A DNA stretch of 11,699 nucleotides, taken from assembly GCA_030432015.1 (NCBI GenBank), contig JAUIHJ010000183.1, positions 1 through 11,699 on the forward strand, in the 5' to 3' direction. Origin of the DNA: a bacterium (GTDB lineage: Bacteria > Planctomycetota > Planctomycetia > Pirellulales > Pirellulaceae). Of the stretch, positions 8,201 through 11,699 are shown piece by piece (position 1 is the stretch's first letter; every line of letters begins with the position of its first letter). Below the pieces are notes generated by a model. It was given only the letters and a program-made list of their open reading frames with translations. It was not told where the DNA came from and did no database searches. Position numbers and translations under genes: made by a program.

Positions 8201-10170
8201 CAGCGCGCCGGGCTGCCTACGCGGCCTGGATCGCGGCCAATGGCTCGGGAGACGACGCATTCCTGGCCGCCTCGCAGAGCAAAGATCGGCTCCGCGATTT
8301 CCTGGACAGCGTTCCCGCCGTCGCCAACGAATCGCTTCGTGGCACGCTTTACACCAAGGTCAAACCGCTGACGTATGAGATGCCGCCGCACCTCCAGGCC
8401 GAACCGGGGGGATCGTCGTTCCAACAGCCGGGGATTCTCGTCGACTACTTCTATCCCAGTGCGGCGAACGTCGCCGTCGAAACGCTGGAGAAAATGGAGC
8501 CGAAGGCGAGCGGTATCGTGCCTGAAATCGTGATGAATGTACCGCAGCGCAAGCAGGCAGACCGGTTCGCACTTCGTTTCACGGGGAATATTCAGATCCC
8601 CAAGACCGGCAAGTACACGTTCGCGACGCGGTCCGATGATGGCTCGCGCCTGTATATCGGTGACAAGTTGGTGGTCAACAATGATGGCCTGCACGGAATG
8701 GTTAAAAAGGCCGCCGCGATCGAACTACCGGCCGGCTCGCACCCATTGATCGTCACCTACTTCGACAATGGCGGCGGCGATGGGCTGGAGGTCACGTGGT
8801 CGGGACCCGGCTTCAACGAACAGAAGATTCCGGCGAATCGACTCGCGGTCAGTGGCGGCGAGACATTGCACGACGTCGCCATCGCGGCCTTAGCCTCGAT
8901 TCCTGGCCACGATGCTGAGAAGGTACACGACCTCTGCTCGCTGGTGAAAGCCGGCCTGCACCGTCCTGCCGCGATTCGAGCCTTGCGGACGGTGCCGGCG
9001 GACGCCTGGCCCGGTGCCGAAGTGCGGCCGCTGGTTGATAACCTGATTGGATATCTCAGTAATATGCCGGCACAGTACCGGACCGGCGGCGACGCGATGG
9101 AAGCGGTTGCCTTGGCCAAGTCGTTGGCACCTCGGCTGCCCGCCGAAATTGCCCAACGCGTCGCGAGTCGGCTCAAGAACCTGGACGTTCCCGTGATCGC
9201 GATTGGGACGGTCCCGCATCGCATGATCTATGACAAGGAGAGCATCGCGGTGCAGGCTGGCCAGCCGGTCGAATTTCGTTTTTCAAATACCGACAACATG
9301 CCACACAACTTTTCTATTGTGCTCCCTGGGGCGTTAGAGGAAGTCGGCCTGTTGGCCGAGGCGACCGCACGGGATACTGACGCAATGGCGCGGAACTATA
9401 TCCCCAAGTCCGACAAGATTTTACTGGCCAGCCGTCTGCTACAGTCCAACGAAAACCAGGCGCTCAGCTTTGTGGCTCCCAGCGAACCTGGGGTGTATCC
9501 GTACGTCTGCACTTATCCGGGGCACTGGCGGCGCATGTACGGCGCCCTCTACGTGGTCGCCGACTTGCCTGCGTACCAGGCGGATGCGGCCGCGTATCTC
9601 GCCGCCAATCCGCTGCCGATTCGTGATGAATTGCTGGAGTTCAACACCCGGGGACGCGAATGGAAGCTGGCTGACCTGCTGTCGGAAGTCCAGCCGCTCC
9701 CCGGGGGGCGGTCGTTCGAAGTCGGCAAACAGCTTTTTAAAGTTTCCAACTGCGTGGCCTGCCACCGGCTGAATAACGAAGGCCAGGTGTTTGGCCCCGA
9801 CTTGGCGAAACTGGATGCGAAGAAGCAGACCGCCGAGCACATTTTGACGTCGATCGTCGAACCGTCCCGAGAGATTGACGAAAAATATCAGTCCTACACC
9901 TTTCTCTTGGATAGCGGCAAGACGCTCACCGGCATGATCATGGAGGAAACCGATGACGTGGTGAAGGTCGTCATCGATCCGGTTGCCAAAGGGAAGCCGA
10001 CCGTGATCGCGAAGTCCCAAATCGAGGAGCGCGTGACAGCCAAGGTCTCGCTCATGCCGCAAGGACTGCTCAATAAGCTTTCGCAAGAGGAGATTCTGGA
10101 CCTCGTGGCTTATGTGTACTCTCGGGGCGACGAGAAGCACAAACTCTTTGACGCCCATCATCAGCACTAA
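5230..10170 (+). CDS. Giant exported redox protein: SGNH-like / PVC dehydrogenase propeller / HEAT / PA14 / cupredoxin / c-type haem
   Basis: This 1646-residue extracytoplasmic protein is of the planctomycete PVC-type haem-binding class. Residues 1-26 are a signal peptide (WCGMLLLALHTASASAAAA). Residues 33-235 are an SGNH/GDSL-like fold with GYNE and NGVHL but no catalytic serine (IGNTLADR where GDS is expected). Residues ~355-690 are the membrane-bound-dehydrogenase-type beta-propeller, with Asp-rich loops DEDGDGVAD and DTDGDDKADV that probably bind calcium. HEAT-type helices fill ~705-1040 (VRAAAIRTLGHWG, LVRAEAAKAAVAF). PA14 spans ~1065-1208 (TGKYTFATRSDDGSRLYI). The cupredoxin (~1325-1445) has type-1 copper ligands His1359, Cys1427, His1432 and Met1436. 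The haem domain (~1492-1633) has CVACH (1508-1512) and likely axial Met1609 in SLMPQGL. I infer oxidation of a sugar or glycan with electron transfer from copper to haem; the substrate is unknown. ThuA follows 25 bp later. ATG 5230 or 5233 fits the signal peptide. Confidence 0.95.
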   Translation: MMRQLRWCGMLLLALHTASASAAAASEPALELKAGDHITYIGNTLADRMQHHGWLETYIQALYPNLHLTFRDLGFPGDELKTRNRSDNFGSPDQWMTKVRSDVVFCFFGYNEAFRGDAGLPRFRGDLAETIDGMLAQKYNGRTPPRLVFFSPIAHENLHDPHLPDGAANNANLAKYTQAMAEVCREKQVLFVDLFAPSVALYAAADRPLTMNGVHLLEHGNQALAQVMTKALFDQDVSQLGKGESELQRLREAVLEKNLHWFSRYRVVDGYNVYGGRSKLSWFGMSNADVMRREMEIFDVMTANRDQRVWAVADGRDLVVKDDNLPPELQVKTNKPGELDDEKHPYFGGLEAISKMTVANGMEVNLFASEEMFPEVVNPVQMAVDTDSRLFVSVWPSYPHWNPTEPRTDRILCLPDEDGDGVADKCTIFADKLNSITGFEFWGGGMLVAAPPEIWFLKDTDGDDKADVKIRMLQGVSSADSHHSANAVVIGPDGGMYWSRGIFNIASMETPTKTYRSTASGVHRFDPRTFEMSFVFPIGPNPHGDVFDQWGYQFANDGTSGTGSYVNIGKGVGNKQWFEKQWRPVAATGLLSSPHFPEKNNGNFLICNTIGFLGVLQHEVKYDGADITAVAIEPLLSSSDQNFRPTDLEVGGDGALYVSDWCNVLIGHMQHNIRDPNRDHQHGRIYRVTHRGSPLMKPAKMKGQPITEVCEHFFSRANSVRYRARLELSGRETADIVKEVGAFAARLDPSQATSGRDEAQALLESLWVFEEHRVPTLPLLQKVFQAEEPRVRAAAIRTLGHWGTKIKDWEPMLTAAARDASALVRAEAAKAAVAFEGLPAAEVVFEVATRPTDPELDAVIKYARGTLNVDTLVQDAVSSGVSLSAAAQTYLLRSASVADLLKLERTEAVYQAILSRENATVDQLRESLTGLAKMRSANEMALLLELLDQRDREGGAGLPSLAKLLGEASAEQLGSLGHRLERLAVGGKSAAARRAAYAAWIAANGSGDDAFLAASQSKDRLRDFLDSVPAVANESLRGTLYTKVKPLTYEMPPHLQAEPGGSSFQQPGILVDYFYPSAANVAVETLEKMEPKASGIVPEIVMNVPQRKQADRFALRFTGNIQIPKTGKYTFATRSDDGSRLYIGDKLVVNNDGLHGMVKKAAAIELPAGSHPLIVTYFDNGGGDGLEVTWSGPGFNEQKIPANRLAVSGGETLHDVAIAALASIPGHDAEKVHDLCSLVKAGLHRPAAIRALRTVPADAWPGAEVRPLVDNLIGYLSNMPAQYRTGGDAMEAVALAKSLAPRLPAEIAQRVASRLKNLDVPVIAIGTVPHRMIYDKESIAVQAGQPVEFRFSNTDNMPHNFSIVLPGALEEVGLLAEATARDTDAMARNYIPKSDKILLASRLLQSNENQALSFVAPSEPGVYPYVCTYPGHWRRMYGALYVVADLPAYQADAAAYLAANPLPIRDELLEFNTRGREWKLADLLSEVQPLPGGRSFEVGKQLFKVSNCVACHRLNNEGQVFGPDLAKLDAKKQTAEHILTSIVEPSREIDEKYQSYTFLLDSGKTLTGMIMEETDDVVKVVIDPVAKGKPTVIAKSQIEERVTAKVSLMPQGLLNKLSQEEILDLVAYVYSRGDEKHKLFDAHHQH

Positions 10171-10195
10171 TTCTCACCAGTAAGAGCAACCCCTC

Positions 10196-11242
10196 ATGGA
10201 CATCATCATGAACACGACTTTGCATCGCCTGCTGCTGGCGCTCGCCGTTGCCTGCGGCGTGAATTCCCTGGCATCGGCTGAACATCTGGTTTACCAAGGG
10301 AGCGCCGGACCCGCGCACGGCAAGAAGGTCGTCCTGATCAGCGGCGACGAGGAGTATCGATCGGAAGAGGCCCTGCCGATGCTGGGCAAGATTCTCAGCC
10401 AACGTCATGGCTTCACCTGCACCGTGCTCTTTTCCATCGATCCCGAGAACGGGTTTATCGATCCCCATAACCAAAATAATTTGCCTGGGCTGGACGCGTT
10501 GGATGACGCTGACCTGATGATTGTTGCCACCCGGTTTCGCACGCCGTCTGCCGAGCAGATGAAGTCGTTCGATGCCTATCTGGAGGCGGGAAAGCCGGTG
10601 ATCGGGTTGCGGACAGCGACACACGGTTTTCGCGGCAAGTGGAATTTCTTCGGTCTCCAGATCTTGGGTGAACAATGGGTCGCCCATCACGGTGGGCACA
10701 AGCGGCAGGGCTGCCGGGGCGTGATCGAGTCTGCTAATGCGGATCACCCGGTCCTGCGCGGCGTCCAGGATGTCTTTGCACCGTCGGACGTCTACACGGT
10801 GAAGAACTTGACCGACGACGCCACGATCCTGCTTCGCGGCGCCGTCACGGAAACGCTCGCACCGGATTCGAAACCCGTCGCCGGAAAGCTCAACGATCCG
10901 ATGATGCCATTGGCCTGGATGCGCCAGTACACCTCGCCTGGCGGCACCAAGGGGCAGGCGTTTTGCACCACCATGGGCGCCGCGGTCGACTTTATGAGTG
11001 CCGATGCACGCCGGTTGGTCGTCAACGCCGCGTATCAGTTGACCGGGTTGGAGGTGCCAGCCGCCGCGAATGTCGAATTTGTCGACCCCTTCTATCCGAG
11101 CTTTTACGGATTCATTCGGGACAAGGAGTTCTGGCCGACCCGAAATCTCCACCCAGAGGACTTTGCCTTGGGTAAGTCGCCCGTCGCTGTGGATCCGCCG
11201 GGAACACCTGATTGGCCCTTCCGCCAGAAGGGACCGAACTAG
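10196..11242 (+). CDS. Secreted ThuA-like domain protein
   Basis: This 348-residue protein has a signal peptide (about residues 5-28, cleavage after LASA) and a ThuA-like domain, a class I glutamine-amidotransferase-like flavodoxin fold. Family marks are VVLISGDEEYRSEEALPMLG (45-64), LMIVATRFR (107-115), GKPVIGLRTATHGF (132-145), the histidine-rich HHGGHKRQG (164-172), HPVLRGV (184-190) and PLAWMRQY with GQAFCTTMGAAVDF (238-266). Rhizobial ThuA acts in trehalose use through 3-keto sugars, but most bacterial ThuA-like proteins are uncharacterised. The exported form beside a dehydrogenase/cytochrome protein suggests it handles the substrate or product of that enzyme; this is inference. The gap to the upstream stop is 25 bp, so an operon is very likely. 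ATG 10196 is preferred because of the shared GTAAGAGCAA; ATG 10208 would give a cleaner signal peptide (MNTTLHRLLLALAVA). Confidence 0.93.
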   Translation: MDIIMNTTLHRLLLALAVACGVNSLASAEHLVYQGSAGPAHGKKVVLISGDEEYRSEEALPMLGKILSQRHGFTCTVLFSIDPENGFIDPHNQNNLPGLDALDDADLMIVATRFRTPSAEQMKSFDAYLEAGKPVIGLRTATHGFRGKWNFFGLQILGEQWVAHHGGHKRQGCRGVIESANADHPVLRGVQDVFAPSDVYTVKNLTDDATILLRGAVTETLAPDSKPVAGKLNDPMMPLAWMRQYTSPGGTKGQAFCTTMGAAVDFMSADARRLVVNAAYQLTGLEVPAAANVEFVDPFYPSFYGFIRDKEFWPTRNLHPEDFALGKSPVAVDPPGTPDWPFRQKGPN

Positions 11243-11274
11243 CCGGCGCCGTTTCTCAGCAGTTCATCTCGGTA

Positions 11275-11305
11275 TCGACGCCCGACGTGCCAGGTCGGGC
11301 GTCGA
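11275..11305 (+). terminator. Strong 12-bp hairpin after the ThuA gene; probable operon terminator
   Basis: TCGACGCCCGAC (11275-11286) and GTCGGGCGTCGA (11294-11305) are exact reverse complements with a 7-base loop. It starts 33 bp after the ThuA stop and is GC-rich. It is followed by ACCCGTTCTT rather than a clean T-run, so termination efficiency is uncertain, but position and stem strength fit the end of the redox operon. Confidence 0.55.
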
Positions 11306-11334
11306 ACCCGTTCTTGGCGACGGTCCTGGCTGGA

Positions 11335-11360
11335 CGTTCCTGGTAAACTTGCCAGGAACG
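11335..11360 (+). promoter_or_regulatory. 9-bp hairpin just upstream of the last gene
   Basis: CGTTCCTGG (11335-11343) and CCAGGAACG (11352-11360) pair perfectly around TAAACTTG. The hairpin ends 13 bases before the ATG at 11374 and directly precedes the GAGAAGG ribosome-binding sequence. It could be a leader element affecting translation, part of a double terminator, or an operator palindrome. Confidence 0.35.
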
Positions 11361-11373
11361 AGTCGAGAAGGTC

Positions 11374-11699
11374 ATGAAAAATCAAAACCGCACACGAGAT
11401 GTTCCCAGCCGCGGTTGTCTGGTCGCGATTGCCGCGCTGCTTGTGGTGACGATCGTCGCCGCGCCGGTGTGGTGGATCTACGTCGGCCGCGACGCTGGCT
11501 TTGATCGCGATCTCGATCTTGCAAAGGCCCGTTTCAGGCAGGGGTCCACCAAGGGTTTGCGGGACGACCTGCTCGATCTGCATGCGATGTCACCCGCAGA
11601 TCCAGACGTCATTACGTTGCTTGCGGAACTCGCCGAACAGCGCCAACGTCCGGACGAGGCGATCAAGTGGTACCGTCAAGTGCCCCAGGCGTCTCCGGA
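11374..11699 (+). CDS. Membrane-anchored TPR protein, 5' part (runs off the right edge)
   Basis: An open frame begins at ATG 11374 and continues without stop to the window end (108 full codons visible). Residues 1-14 are short and basic (MKNQNRTRDVPSRG), followed by one hydrophobic helix at ~15-37 (LVAIAALLVVTIVAAPVWWI), which fits a signal anchor with the rest outside the cytoplasm. After a charged helical stretch (DLDLAKARFRQGSTKGLRDD), residues ~80-108 start a tetratricopeptide repeat (VITLLAELAEQRQRPDEAIK, WYRQVPQASP). GAGAAGG stands just 2 bases before the ATG, closer than ideal. It lies 131 bp after the ThuA gene, behind two hairpins, so it may be a separate unit. The full length, C-terminal domains and function cannot be judged. 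Confidence 0.8.
   Translation, partial: MKNQNRTRDVPSRGCLVAIAALLVVTIVAAPVWWIYVGRDAGFDRDLDLAKARFRQGSTKGLRDDLLDLHAMSPADPDVITLLAELAEQRQRPDEAIKWYRQVPQASP

Noticed and set aside
10070..11152. Long open frame on the minus strand (360 codons) opposite the ThuA gene
   Set aside because: It is antisense to a protein with clear ThuA motifs and a signal peptide, has no recognisable domain, and is the usual mirror frame of GC-rich coding DNA.
1..11699. Search for mobile elements, tRNA genes, CRISPR arrays and phage genes
   Set aside because: No transposase or integrase motifs, no regularly spaced repeats, no cloverleaf-type sequences and no abrupt base-composition break were seen by eye.

Overview
The window looks like a chromosomal segment from a planctomycete, probably of the Pirellulales type. 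The main reason is the 1646-residue exported protein at 5230-10170. It combines an SGNH-like domain, a PVC-type dehydrogenase propeller, HEAT repeats, PA14, a cupredoxin and a CxxCH haem domain, an architecture characteristic of Planctomycetes. The ThuA-like partner, the high GC content, the frequent lack of clear Shine-Dalgarno sites and two small proteins of uncertain function fit the same assignment. No rRNA, tRNA, CRISPR array, insertion sequence or integrase was seen.

Layout. (1) 1-1790, plus strand: the 3' end of tex (transcription accessory/RNA-binding protein, cut by the window edge), a short gap with a strong hairpin, then an unrecognised 160-residue protein. (2) 2068-4826, minus strand, convergent with block 1: mutY, a DUF456 membrane protein, a 356-bp non-coding gap, and a small TPR protein whose Shine-Dalgarno sequence can fold into a hairpin just before a TTG start. 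(3) 5230-11242, plus strand, divergent from mutY across a 403-bp spacer: the giant redox protein followed 25 bp later by a secreted ThuA-like protein, very probably one transcription unit. (4) 11243-11699: two perfect hairpins, then the start of a membrane-anchored TPR protein that runs off the right edge.

How the genes work together. Block 2 is DNA repair plus small proteins without an obvious common theme. Block 3 is the most interesting part. The giant protein carries a complete azurin-type copper ligand set and a c-type haem site about 80 residues apart, behind a dehydrogenase-type propeller and a carbohydrate-associated PA14 domain. ThuA proteins are linked to oxidised (3-keto) sugar metabolism in trehalose utilisation. 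I infer an extracytoplasmic system that oxidises a glycan or sugar and passes electrons through copper to haem, with ThuA acting on substrate or product. The substrate and reaction cannot be read from the sequence.
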